A DNA stretch of 64,000 nt, from contig NZ_CABFLM010000082.1 of the NCBI RefSeq assembly GCF_901873365.1, forward strand, positions 33,437-97,436, read 5' to 3'. The position numbers and the translations under genes were made by a program. Each line of letters opens with the position of its first letter. Position 1 is the first letter of the stretch. This document shows, in pieces, positions 43,380 through 50,577 of the stretch. This DNA is from an uncultured Aggregatibacter sp. Its GTDB lineage: Bacteria; Pseudomonadota; Gammaproteobacteria; Enterobacterales; Pasteurellaceae. Below the pieces are notes generated by a model that searched no databases, was not told the origin of the DNA, and was given only the letters and a program-made list of their open reading frames with translations.

Positions 43380-43673
43380 TTACCTTTTGTTGATACAATA
43401 ACTCACAGCTTCACTAAACCCCAATTTTGGTTCGGCTCGCGCGCAATTACAAACATGTTTAACGTATCCATCTAGCACGGACATGCTAAATTGATCATTA
43501 TGTTCTTTTGCTTTTTTAATAAACGCCTGTCTTAATTCGCTTTCACAATTTGTTTGATTAATCTTTCCTCTCGGCTTGCTTGGGAAAATTGAGCCGTGAT
43601 CAAAAAAATTAAACACAGCCCCAACCAAGAGGCAAAATACGAAAAATGATAAAAATTTCTTTATCTTATTCAT
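43380..43673 (-). CDS. Membrane-anchored or secreted Cys-containing protein (moron cluster)
   Basis: The 97-residue protein has an N-terminal hydrophobic helix (FLSFFVFCLLVGAVFNFF). A periplasmic domain follows with Cys in TNCESELRQAF, VCNCARAEP and SYCINKR. The Cys spacing suggests two disulfides in a helical hairpin. The function is unknown. Confidence 0.6.
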   Translation of the reverse strand: MNKIKKFLSFFVFCLLVGAVFNFFDHGSIFPSKPRGKINQTNCESELRQAFIKKAKEHNDQFSMSVLDGYVKHVCNCARAEPKLGFSEAVSYCINKR

Positions 43674-43703
43674 TTGTTATCCCTAATTAATTTCATGATT
43701 TTT

Positions 43704-44399
43704 CTATTCTCCAATCAACTTACTAATATTCCAACGCTCAATATCAAAGTTTGATGGTATTTCAAAATTCACATTTGTCATCGAATAAGGCTTTGCGTTT
43801 ACATCAACTCTGATTGTTATTTCGGGATGCTTCTCATCTAAATCAGATAAAAATTTATTTTTGGCCTCTAAATAAACCTGTTCAACAGGCTTTGTTTTGT
43901 CTCGGTCTGATATATCCCAATAAATATCTCTAAACGAACTATTTTCAGCCAACTGCTCATTTGATGCCGTTTTATACCGCGCTATATCCTCTGTTATAAT
44001 TAACTCTATTTGTTGGATTTTTACATTCAATGGATTATAAAATCGAAGATTCATCCACTGATTTTCCCTAGGGTAAATTCTGGTAACCGTTCTCTTTCCG
44101 TTAACTGTATGTATTAACTCCTGATACTGATCATCAGTTAAAACATTACCGCTTTTCTTAGGACTTCCTTTACTTGGTCTATTCTGGAAATCCATTTCTA
44201 ATTTATCATATTGAGCTTGCAATAAATCATACTTATATGACCACTCCCTAAATGAATCGGGTTTAACTTGCTCAAGCAACATTCTTGATTCTTTGGAAAA
44301 TTTATTTACTTGCTCCACATTATTAATTTCGCTATTACTAAACCCAATGGATTGCATAGAAACAAAGCATAATGAAATTAATAATAAACTCTTTTTCAT
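43704..44399 (-). CDS. Secreted 231-residue protein (moron cluster)
   Basis: It has signal peptide MKKSLLLISLCFVSMQSIGFS. The mature protein has a helical N-terminal half (FSKESRMLLEQVKPDSFREW ... LLQAQYDKLEMDF) and a beta-rich C-terminal half (RFYNPLNVKIQQIELII). ATG 44399 has GGAG 10 bases upstream. It is AT-rich and the first gene after Q, the position of toxin genes in lambdoid converting phages. No family was identified. Confidence 0.65.
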   Translation of the reverse strand: MKKSLLLISLCFVSMQSIGFSNSEINNVEQVNKFSKESRMLLEQVKPDSFREWSYKYDLLQAQYDKLEMDFQNRPSKGSPKKSGNVLTDDQYQELIHTVNGKRTVTRIYPRENQWMNLRFYNPLNVKIQQIELIITEDIARYKTASNEQLAENSSFRDIYWDISDRDKTKPVEQVYLEAKNKFLSDLDEKHPEITIRVDVNAKPYSMTNVNFEIPSNFDIERWNISKLIGE

Positions 44400-44404
44400 A
44401 AACA

Positions 44405-44450
44405 AAAACTCCTATAACTAAATTTCTTTAAATTATAGGAGTTTTTTTGG
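44405..44450 (-). terminator. tR'-like terminator downstream of Q
   Basis: A long stem, ACTCCTATAA paired with TTATAGGAGT, is followed by TTTTGTTT on the minus strand. It lies between Q and the first late gene, so Q-type antitermination would be needed to pass it. Confidence 0.65.
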
Positions 44451-44463
44451 TCTTGTCTGTGAT

Positions 44464-45189
44464 CTAATTCAAAGATTCGTTTTTTATTTGTCGCTTAATC
44501 ACATTTTCCGCACCGCTCATTTCTTCGTAGCAATGGCGTTCAAAATCCACCACAAGCGCATTGAGGTAACGGTTAAAGTAGGCTTCGGTGCAATCAATAG
44601 ACTTCATTAAGTGAATGATGTTCGCACGTAACTTCCCTTTTCCTCGGCATTCAGGGCATTCTCGTTTTTGTACTCTACCCACCTCGCCGGTGCCACGGCA
44701 GCGTGGGCAAACATTCGATTTACGGATTTCATTTAATTCACGGATTCGCAACTGTCTAGCCTCGACACTATTTGGGAGCAACCCATTTTCTTCGGCAATT
44801 TTGTTGGCTTTATCAATCACGGATAAGTGTGCATATTGCGACCGTAAATAGCGTTTTCTGAGGGAATTAAGGTGTTTTAATTGACTTGGTAAAGGTAAAT
44901 CGCAAACCATATCCACAACGTATGATAGCGCTTCTGTAGCGTGTTCAGGCAATCCACATTCTTCGCACCAACTTTCTGCATAGCTGTTCACAAATTCGCG
45001 CGAAAACGGATCTTGCCGATATTTACACATCAATAAATGATACCCAAACATAAATTCCTTTTCGGCCTGAGCAAATGCAAAAACAATCTGCTCCTTATAA
45101 AGCAGACTTTTCCCACCTCTCCCTGCAGTCTCTGCACTCACGCATTTTGGATTGTGAAGTTTAACTAATAACTCAATGGATTTGCTCAT
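44464..45189 (-). CDS. Phage antitermination protein Q
   Basis: The 241-residue protein has two DnaJ-like zinc-binding CxxCxGxG units (CPRCRGTGEVG and CPECRGKGKLR) in the C-terminal half, typical of the lambdoid Antiterm/Q family. It overlaps ninG by 4 bases. It should load on RNA polymerase at the late promoter and allow transcription of secreted, lysis and structural genes. Confidence 0.85.
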   Translation of the reverse strand: MSKSIELLVKLHNPKCVSAETAGRGGKSLLYKEQIVFAFAQAEKEFMFGYHLLMCKYRQDPFSREFVNSYAESWCEECGLPEHATEALSYVVDMVCDLPLPSQLKHLNSLRKRYLRSQYAHLSVIDKANKIAEENGLLPNSVEARQLRIRELNEIRKSNVCPRCRGTGEVGRVQKRECPECRGKGKLRANIIHLMKSIDCTEAYFNRYLNALVVDFERHCYEEMSGAENVIKRQIKNESLN

Positions 45190-45788
45190 TTAAGACCTCT
45201 ACGCTTTTCAATTAATCGGCATTTTTTATTAAAAATCTGTTTAATTCTTTTCAAATCTTCTTTTGAGTAGTTTCTTATTCGTTGATCTGCTTCAACTTCC
45301 TCAACCTTCGCCAATCCAATTCGATCTATTAAACCAAGTCTGAATTGCTGATAATTTCCGCCTAAATATCGGTTGCATTTTTTGCATTGACCGAAAATGT
45401 TTAACGTATAGAATCGCAAATGTACCGCACTCCCACGACTACGATAATGCCCGGCATCAAAACCGCCGCCGAGCTGGTCGTTTGTAAGCGGTCTTCCGCA
45501 GGATATACAAGGCTTGTTTTCATCACGCAGACGAATATATCTATTCACCGCACTTTGCGCTTCTGACGTTAATTCTCCCTTGGTTTTAGCTTTTTCTTTA
45601 AGTACAGCCATTCTTTTACGAGATTCAATACGCTCTTGCTTATCTTTCTTTTCTCGCTCTTTGCGGGATTGTTCACGAGATAATTTAATTGCACATTCCG
45701 GCGAACAAACCTTTTGCGTACTACTGAACGTTTTTACAAAGTAGCTCCCACATACTTTGCATTTATGTTGTTTTGGTGCCTTAGTCAT
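45186..45788 (-). CDS. ninG: NinG (Rap-like recombination protein)
   Basis: The 200-residue protein has N-terminal zinc-binding Cys (CKVCGSYF, CSPEC), a basic coiled region and the conserved core ENKPCISCGRPL, GGGFDAGHYRSRGS and CKKCNRYLGGN. NinG/Rap is a Holliday-junction-acting protein in lambda. Start MTKAPKQHK at 45788 overlaps the upstream micro-ORF as TAATG. Confidence 0.92.
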   Translation of the reverse strand: MTKAPKQHKCKVCGSYFVKTFSSTQKVCSPECAIKLSREQSRKEREKKDKQERIESRKRMAVLKEKAKTKGELTSEAQSAVNRYIRLRDENKPCISCGRPLTNDQLGGGFDAGHYRSRGSAVHLRFYTLNIFGQCKKCNRYLGGNYQQFRLGLIDRIGLAKVEEVEADQRIRNYSKEDLKRIKQIFNKKCRLIEKRRGLK

Positions 45789-45910
45789 TAAAACACCCCT
45801 AACTTGTAAGCCATCCAGACCAAAAGGACAAAAATAGCTAAATCGCCATAACCCGTTCTCCCGTCGAAAAACAGCCCTAGAAACATTAAAAAACAAACAA
45901 ACCAAATCAC
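45788..45910 (-). CDS. Micro-membrane protein, 40 residues
   Basis: The GTG-initiated ORF (IWFVCFLMFLGLFFDGRTG then YGDLAIFVLLVWMAYKLGVF) forms two hydrophobic helices. GTGA overlap with the EF-Tu-mimic stop and TAATG overlap with ninG show tight translational coupling. It is unrecognised. Confidence 0.6.
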   Translation of the reverse strand: MIWFVCFLMFLGLFFDGRTGYGDLAIFVLLVWMAYKLGVF

Positions 45911-46155
45911 CGTCTCACCCCATTAATTACGATCTTGCCTTTACTGCCCGACTGTCTCCATTTGCGCCAGTCGTCACGCTCTTTTGTTAATCCGCGCGTT
46001 AGTTTTTCGTTTACATCATCAACCGATTTACGCGCTAAGTTAGCTGCTATTGCCGTTGCTACTGCTGCTGTGAGTTTTGTTTTTCCGTGATCGACATGAC
46101 CTATAGTGCCAACATTCACAACCGGCTTTGTGCGTTCAAATTTCTCTTTGCTCAT
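45907..46155 (-). CDS. EF-Tu N-terminal mimic, 82 residues
   Basis: Residues 1-31 (MSKEKFERTKPVVNVGTIG then HVDHGKTKLTAA) copy the N-terminus of gammaproteobacterial EF-Tu with about three changes. The P-loop G19-HVDHGK-T26 is complete. The rest (ARKSVDDVNEKLTRGLTKERDDWRKWRQ to NGVRR) is a basic helical tail unrelated to EF-Tu; switch regions and G2-G5 motifs are absent. GGAGGGG precedes ATG 46155. Codons differ from those expected of tuf at many synonymous sites, so this is not a fresh copy. The function is unknown; a decoy for factors that bind EF-Tu is one hypothesis. Confidence 0.85.
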   Translation of the reverse strand: MSKEKFERTKPVVNVGTIGHVDHGKTKLTAAVATAIAANLARKSVDDVNEKLTRGLTKERDDWRKWRQSGSKGKIVINGVRR

Positions 46156-46355
46156 TTCCCCTCCAAAATCACCGTCAATCCCAATCCAACGCCTAGAGCA
46201 ATCCACATCAAGCCACCTAAAACGCAACCGGTTAGGCAGTAAATAAAAATCTTACTTGCGTGTTTTCCGTGAACAAAAAATAACGCCCAGAACAACACAA
46301 AAACGGGCGTAAGTGATAGTGCTGCCAATACCGCAAAATAATAAGTCCAAATCAT
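46152..46355 (-). CDS. Small membrane protein, 67 residues
   Basis: It has two hydrophobic stretches (YYFAVLAALSLTPVFVLFWALFFV and IYCLTGCVLGGLMWIALGVG, shown in part). It overlaps its neighbours by ATGA on both sides. It is unrecognised and belongs to the coupled micro-protein string between ninB and ninG. Confidence 0.6.
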   Translation of the reverse strand: MIWTYYFAVLAALSLTPVFVLFWALFFVHGKHASKIFIYCLTGCVLGGLMWIALGVGLGLTVILEGK

Positions 46356-46435
46356 CCTTGACCACCATTAAACAACCAAAAAATAAATGCGGTAAAAATT
46401 AAATACGCAATCCAGTCCCAATCCATGTTTTTCAT
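46352..46435 (-). CDS. Micro-membrane protein, 27 residues
   Basis: MKNMDWDWIAYLIFTAFIFW then LFNGGQG is a single hydrophobic helix. The ATG overlaps the ninB stop (ATGA) and its own stop overlaps the next ATG, so it is almost certainly translated by coupling. Confidence 0.55.
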   Translation of the reverse strand: MKNMDWDWIAYLIFTAFIFWLFNGGQG

Positions 46436-46857
46436 CGTCCATAAAATCCCCATCTGTCGTTAAATTTAACCCCATTAGCTACGCCGTAAGCCGTGACATA
46501 TTCGATTAAGCTCGCCATTCGTGACACGCTCATTTTTGCCGAGCTTTCACGGATATTTACAAATTCACCCTCAAGACCTGGCACAACATCCGCTTTTTGA
46601 TTAGTGGCGATTGCATGACCGGAGATAAACAAGACTTTCCACTGCTCCATTGAGAGTTTACGACCCATAAATTCCGCCTGATTTGCCACGTCTTGGCACA
46701 TGGCGTGAAATTTCGCATTTTGCTCAAGGTTGCGTGTCATTGGTTGGATTTTGATAACCAACGGCTTTTTATCGTCCGTTGGCAAGTCCTGAATAAACGC
46801 TTGGCAATTTGACCGCACTTGTTCGTTGCGTAAGAAAAACGTTTGCTTGTCGGTCAT
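46432..46857 (-). CDS. ninB: NinB (Orf-type recombination mediator)
   Basis: The 141-residue protein contains the NinB pattern EQNAKFHAMCQDVANQ, SMEQWKVLFISGHAIAT and SVSRMASLIEYVTAYG. In lambda it binds single-stranded DNA and replaces RecFOR functions. It is coupled to the gene before it by TAATG. Confidence 0.92.
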   Translation of the reverse strand: MTDKQTFFLRNEQVRSNCQAFIQDLPTDDKKPLVIKIQPMTRNLEQNAKFHAMCQDVANQAEFMGRKLSMEQWKVLFISGHAIATNQKADVVPGLEGEFVNIRESSAKMSVSRMASLIEYVTAYGVANGVKFNDRWGFYGR

Positions 46858-47462
46858 TACAAACCCTCTCCCTCTAAAGTATCATTCGGATAAAAATCAA
46901 ATACCTTGGGTAACAGCGTGGTATAGATAAGTATAGGCACGCCCCCTCCTGGTATTTCCAATGCATCAGAAAAGCGATAAATCGCCACCTTTAATTTCTC
47001 GTCTTCACGTTGGTGCGAACAGAGAAAAAATTCACCTTTCAACGTATCCCCGAGCACGATATTTTGTTTAAATACATTTTGCAGCACGCCCACGAAAGGT
47101 ACTGGATTCACACCTAATATTCCGGTTAATTCCCGATAGCAAATATCAAACAATCGCTGACGGCACTCTTCAACGTTGTCCAATTGAATATCTACGCCAT
47201 AAACTGATGAAGCACAGTCATAAATCAACCATTCAGCGGGCTCATTACCGTCATATTCTTCTCGCACTTTAGCCAATTTGCGTCTCAAAATTTCTGCAAG
47301 AAAATTACCATTGCCACAGCTTGGATCGAAGAATGTCGTTTTTGGCGAATAGTTACCCTTATCTAATAAATCCAGCATTTTTTTGACGATAGGAGATGGG
47401 GTAAATACCTCTGCAAAAGCTTTTACACGTTGCTTAGATTTAATGATTTTTTCAGTCGTCAT
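46857..47462 (-). CDS. Truncated N6-adenine methyltransferase-like protein
   Basis: The 201-residue protein has the SAM-binding motif FFDPSCGNGNFLAEILRR and a later NIVLGDTL, as in type I/Eco57I-like methylases (FAEVFTPSPIVKKML at the start). The catalytic [DN]PPY motif is missing. It may be a methylase remnant, a regulatory partner or a substrate-binding protein. It overlaps both neighbours. Confidence 0.65.
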   Translation of the reverse strand: MTTEKIIKSKQRVKAFAEVFTPSPIVKKMLDLLDKGNYSPKTTFFDPSCGNGNFLAEILRRKLAKVREEYDGNEPAEWLIYDCASSVYGVDIQLDNVEECRQRLFDICYRELTGILGVNPVPFVGVLQNVFKQNIVLGDTLKGEFFLCSHQREDEKLKVAIYRFSDALEIPGGGVPILIYTTLLPKVFDFYPNDTLEGEGL

Positions 47463-47691
47463 CGCTGTACTCCACGCCTAAATCTTCTAAACCAAAATCA
47501 CCGCATGATCTCGTTCTATTGTTCGGATGATCTGTACTGAGTTCGGGATATTTCCGAGGTTCAATAAGGTTTCCTAAGCAATGGAATCTACTTGAAGAAA
47601 ATTTAGAAATAGCACGTGGGCTTTCACAATGAGGGAAATACCAGTCAAATACTGGTGCCTCACATATAGGGCATTTGTAATTACTTCCCAT
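47452..47691 (-). CDS. Small zinc-ribbon-type protein
   Basis: The 79-residue protein starts MGSNYKCPICEAPVFDWYFPHCESP and has CxxC plus further Cys and His. The acidic C-terminus ends YSDDD. The ORF overlaps dam and the methylase-like gene. The function is unknown. Confidence 0.55.
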   Translation of the reverse strand: MGSNYKCPICEAPVFDWYFPHCESPRAISKFSSSRFHCLGNLIEPRKYPELSTDHPNNRTRSCGDFGLEDLGVEYSDDD

Positions 47692-48214
47692 CGTAACCAC
47701 CTACTTTTTTGATAAAATCAAGGCTCACGGAGCGTTGCACAAAGTCTTGCATTGCGGGATCAAAAACAACAATCATCTGCCCCTTGCTATTACCCTTGAT
47801 TTCTTGATTTGTCGCCGGGTGGATAAATGCAATACGTCCGCCGACAATATCAATTACCTCATTTGCCACACCGTGGATGTGGTTTTGATACCACTGTGTA
47901 GATTTGTCGTTATTGAGCAACATCACGACTAAATGTCCGTCATTGCATAACGCCTTGGCACGCTTAATAAATGGCGTTACGTTAGAGTACGGAGGATTGA
48001 CAAAAATAGACGCTCTAGACAAACCGCCTTTAAGTGCATCAAGGTTAAAATTTAAAAAATCATCAGCTAGTCCACCATCACCGAAATAAAGCTTAACAAG
48101 TGCATTATCTCCATTGGCACAACCATCAATATCGAACTTAAACCGCAGGTTAAGCCAGTGAAAAACATACTTCGGCGTTTGCCATGTGTTGCGATCAAAT
48201 TGTTGCTCTGTCAT
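47681..48214 (-). CDS. dam: Phage DNA N6-adenine methyltransferase (Dam family)
   Basis: The 177-residue protein of the phage Dam family begins RNTWQTPKYVFHWLNLRFKFDIDGCA and contains the catalytic NPPY in IFVNPPYSN. It probably modifies phage DNA at adenines to evade restriction or tune replication. Its start overlaps the P gene by 4 bases. Confidence 0.9.
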   Translation of the reverse strand: MTEQQFDRNTWQTPKYVFHWLNLRFKFDIDGCANGDNALVKLYFGDGGLADDFLNFNLDALKGGLSRASIFVNPPYSNVTPFIKRAKALCNDGHLVVMLLNNDKSTQWYQNHIHGVANEVIDIVGGRIAFIHPATNQEIKGNSKGQMIVVFDPAMQDFVQRSVSLDFIKKVGGYDGK

Positions 48215-48855
48215 GCCGCTTGTCCTCTTAATGCCGCCTTGCAGTTGGCAATGTGTGCTAATGTTTTTTCTTGTGGGAGATTTACGATTTTTTGCTCAAT
48301 CATTTCCGGGATATTTTCAAACTCAAATCCCGACCGCACTTTTTCGGCGGCTTCGTCCAAAATTCTTGGTATGGCTTTCAGCGTGTCATCAAGCGGTTTA
48401 TTCCAGTATTGGTTATAAATTGTCTTGAGTACCCAATATTCAGCCTTGGATTGATACTTGAATTCATGTTGGTTGAATCTCGCGTAACCCATGTAGTTTT
48501 TATAACGTTGGATTAGCTCTTCGGCAGTTGGTAAGCCCAAAGCGTGATAGTCTTCAAACTGGCACCAAGCAATGAATTGCCCTACACTCGGAAAAAACGG
48601 GCTTTCGGATTTTGCCGCTAAGTCCAATCCTCGTTTTAGGGATTGAGGATTCACTACGCCCGCTTTGAATAATTCTTCGAGCCAAACTTGCTTTGTTTCG
48701 TTGTACTCAATCTCGCTGTCAAATGCGTGTTTCCATGCCGGGAAGATGGATTTTAATCGCACAAACATCCGGTCAATTAAACGAACGGCGTTGCTGGGAA
48801 TATCAGGCTTTGTGACCGCACTTTTTGCGGGTTCCGTTGGAATTACGTTTTTCAT
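48211..48855 (-). CDS. Replication protein P-like helicase loader
   Basis: The 214-residue protein matches the lambda P pattern (FVRLKSIFPAWKHAF, LFKAGVVNPQSLKRGLDLA, FFPSVGQFIAWC). P recruits host DnaB to O at the phage origin. It overlaps O by 4 bases. Confidence 0.85.
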   Translation of the reverse strand: MKNVIPTEPAKSAVTKPDIPSNAVRLIDRMFVRLKSIFPAWKHAFDSEIEYNETKQVWLEELFKAGVVNPQSLKRGLDLAAKSESPFFPSVGQFIAWCQFEDYHALGLPTAEELIQRYKNYMGYARFNQHEFKYQSKAEYWVLKTIYNQYWNKPLDDTLKAIPRILDEAAEKVRSGFEFENIPEMIEQKIVNLPQEKTLAHIANCKAALRGQAA

Positions 48856-49682
48856 CTCAATTCCTCCGGAATGAGTTTAGGATCGATATTTAATTTTCTG
48901 CCAACAGCCCAAGAACCGTCATCGGCAAAAGTGCTTGTTTTTCGGGTGTTTGTAGCCGTTGCCATGTTGTCATCACGCCAATTCCATTCAGCTTTAAACC
49001 CTTGCCAATTGCGCTCGATGGATATTGTGATGGCTTCGGCAAGAGGTATTCCTGCTTTGTGCGCTTCTCGCTGATAGCCAACAAGTACGGTTTTTGTGAT
49101 TGCTGCTCGTTTTGATTTTCGGTGGGCAATAAAATCTTCGGCAAGCTGACCTACAATTCCAAATTCAGCAAGCAAAGTGAGCGGTTTTTTTTGTGTAGTT
49201 TTTTTATTATTATGATCAGTAGTATTTTTATAATTAGTATTATTATTTGTCGGATTTATTTCCGAGTTATCTCGGATCTGTTTCCGAGTTATCTCGGATT
49301 TATTTCCGAGTTCATCCTCTAAACTCGGATTTATTTCCGAGTTATCTCGGATCTGTTCCGGCTTAAATTCATTCCAAGATTTCCCTTTTTCGGTTAATCG
49401 GATTAAATCCTTATCGCCGTGCTTACCTTGTTTTAGGTAAATGATTAATCCTTTCTCATCAAGATCAGAAAAGTGACGATAAACTGTGTCGCTTGTCTTA
49501 TAAAATAACGGCAATTCCTCAAGCACTTTATTACGAGATACCCAGTAATAAACGACGCCATCAACGATGATTTCTTCTGCCCAAGATGAGGCTTGATTAA
49601 GTAAATCAAACAAAGCTGCCTGATTAGCATTTAAACCCCATTCGAGGGCTTTTTGATTGTTTATGTAAGTGCTAAATCTCAT
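48852..49682 (-). CDS. Replication protein O-like initiator
   Basis: The 276-residue protein has an N-terminal winged helix (YKTSDTVYRHFSDLDEKGLI) and a central repeated polar linker (EQIRDNSEINP, KSEITRKQIRDNSEINP) that is the translation of origin iterons. A C-terminal P-interacting domain follows. Start MRFSTYINN at 49682 is set by GGAGG and a TGATG overlap with the HTH gene. Confidence 0.8.
   Translation of the reverse strand: MRFSTYINNQKALEWGLNANQAALFDLLNQASSWAEEIIVDGVVYYWVSRNKVLEELPLFYKTSDTVYRHFSDLDEKGLIIYLKQGKHGDKDLIRLTEKGKSWNEFKPEQIRDNSEINPSLEDELGNKSEITRKQIRDNSEINPTNNNTNYKNTTDHNNKKTTQKKPLTLLAEFGIVGQLAEDFIAHRKSKRAAITKTVLVGYQREAHKAGIPLAEAITISIERNWQGFKAEWNWRDDNMATATNTRKTSTFADDGSWAVGRKLNIDPKLIPEELR
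49190..49351. other. Phage replication origin: iterons plus AT-rich tract inside the O gene
   Basis: Palindromic iterons TCCGAGTTATCTCGGA occur at 49261-49276, 49283-49298 and 49336-49351, with a diverged, stretched copy at 49305-49329. A very AT-rich tract (about 49190-49260) lies alongside. This is the lambda ori layout. Confidence 0.8.
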
Positions 49683-49912
49683 CACGCCTCCAACCAATAC
49701 AGGGCAACACGTTTTCCGCTTGGCACGGTAATCATTTTGCTGATGATATTGTGTCCACGTTTTTTAAGGTCATAGATACGAGCGCCAAGACGTAAGCAGT
49801 TAAACCGTTTTTCCGCGTCTAAGTGCGTTAGTCTCTCGCCGTTTTTGAGTGCTTTTAAAATTTGCTCTGATTGTGTTTGACTTGTCGTCTCGTTTTGATT
49901 AATATTTTCCAT
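49682..49912 (-). CDS. Small winged-helix DNA-binding protein
   Basis: The 76-residue protein contains SEQILKALKNGERLTHLDAEKRF and GARIYDLKKRGHNI, the pattern of small phage HTH proteins next to replication genes. It is coupled to O. Exact target unknown. Confidence 0.7.
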   Translation of the reverse strand: MENINQNETTSQTQSEQILKALKNGERLTHLDAEKRFNCLRLGARIYDLKKRGHNIISKMITVPSGKRVALYWLEA

Positions 49913-49954
49913 GTTAATTTTTTCCTAAATTGCCACGGTTGCCGCCGTGGTTTT

Positions 49955-50230
49955 TTATTGCCCAAATTTCTCAATGCCTTTACTTGCGAAAAGTTTTAAG
50001 GCGTTGAGATCTTCTTCTGAAATCTGTCTCAATTCTTTATCCACCACGGTTAGTCCGAGGAAGTCCAAATAACCACAGAATTTATCTAGGTGATCGGCTT
50101 TAAATCGGCAAATTGTTGCAGCATCCACACCGATATAATCAGCGGCATGAGCGTCTTTCGTATTTGCCGATTTTTGCCGTATTAAGTCCGCATTTTTAAT
50201 TGCGTCTTTGCTTAATTCATTGCGTGCCAT
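49955..50230 (-). CDS. CII-like transcriptional activator
   Basis: The 91-residue protein with KDAHAADYIGVDAATICRFKADHLDKFCGYLDFLGL matches the lambda CII family, which activates lysogeny promoters and is degraded by FtsH/HflB in lambda. It lies directly after cro in the pR operon. Confidence 0.8.
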   Translation of the reverse strand: MARNELSKDAIKNADLIRQKSANTKDAHAADYIGVDAATICRFKADHLDKFCGYLDFLGLTVVDKELRQISEEDLNALKLFASKGIEKFGQ

Positions 50231-50250
50231 TGCGCTTGCCTGTTGTTAAA

Positions 50251-50454
50251 TTAAATTCCGTAAACATCCGGTAGGATTTCAGATTTTTTAACTTGTCTTT
50301 TCGTGGCTTTTTCAATCGCAACCGCCACGCTTGGAGGTGCTTTTGATTTGCCCGAAATGATTTGCGAAAGAAACGATGGGGCGATCCCAATTTTTCTTGC
50401 GAAATCAGCCTGAAATCCACGAGGTTTATCGGAAAAATATGCTTTTAAACTCAT
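50251..50454 (-). CDS. Cro-like repressor
   Basis: The 67-residue HTH protein (GFQADFARKIGIAPSFLSQI then ISGKSKAPP) is a YdaS/Cro-type regulator. It is the first gene of the pR operon, divergent from cI across the operator region. Confidence 0.85.
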   Translation of the reverse strand: MSLKAYFSDKPRGFQADFARKIGIAPSFLSQIISGKSKAPPSVAVAIEKATKRQVKKSEILPDVYGI

Positions 50455-50467
50455 ATAAATCTCGCTA

Positions 50468-50557
50468 TTTAGTAAAAACTAAAGAGAGTTTAGTGATTGT
50501 TTAGTATTTTGTCAAGGGTGTTTAGTTTTTGCTTATTTAGTTATCACTAAATAAAAT
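50468..50557. promoter_or_regulatory. OR region with pR and pRM
   Basis: pR (minus) is TTGACA (50510-50515), 17 bases, TAAACT (50487-50492). pRM (plus) is TTGCTT (50529-50534), 17 bases, TAAAAT (50552-50557). Operators of the form TTTAGTnnnnACTAAA are perfect at 50468-50483 and 50536-50551, and half-sites TTTAGT lie at 50489, 50500 and 50521. The 50536 operator fills the pRM spacer exactly. Confidence 0.8.
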
Positions 50558-50577
50558 CAAAAAAAAACGGAGGGCGT

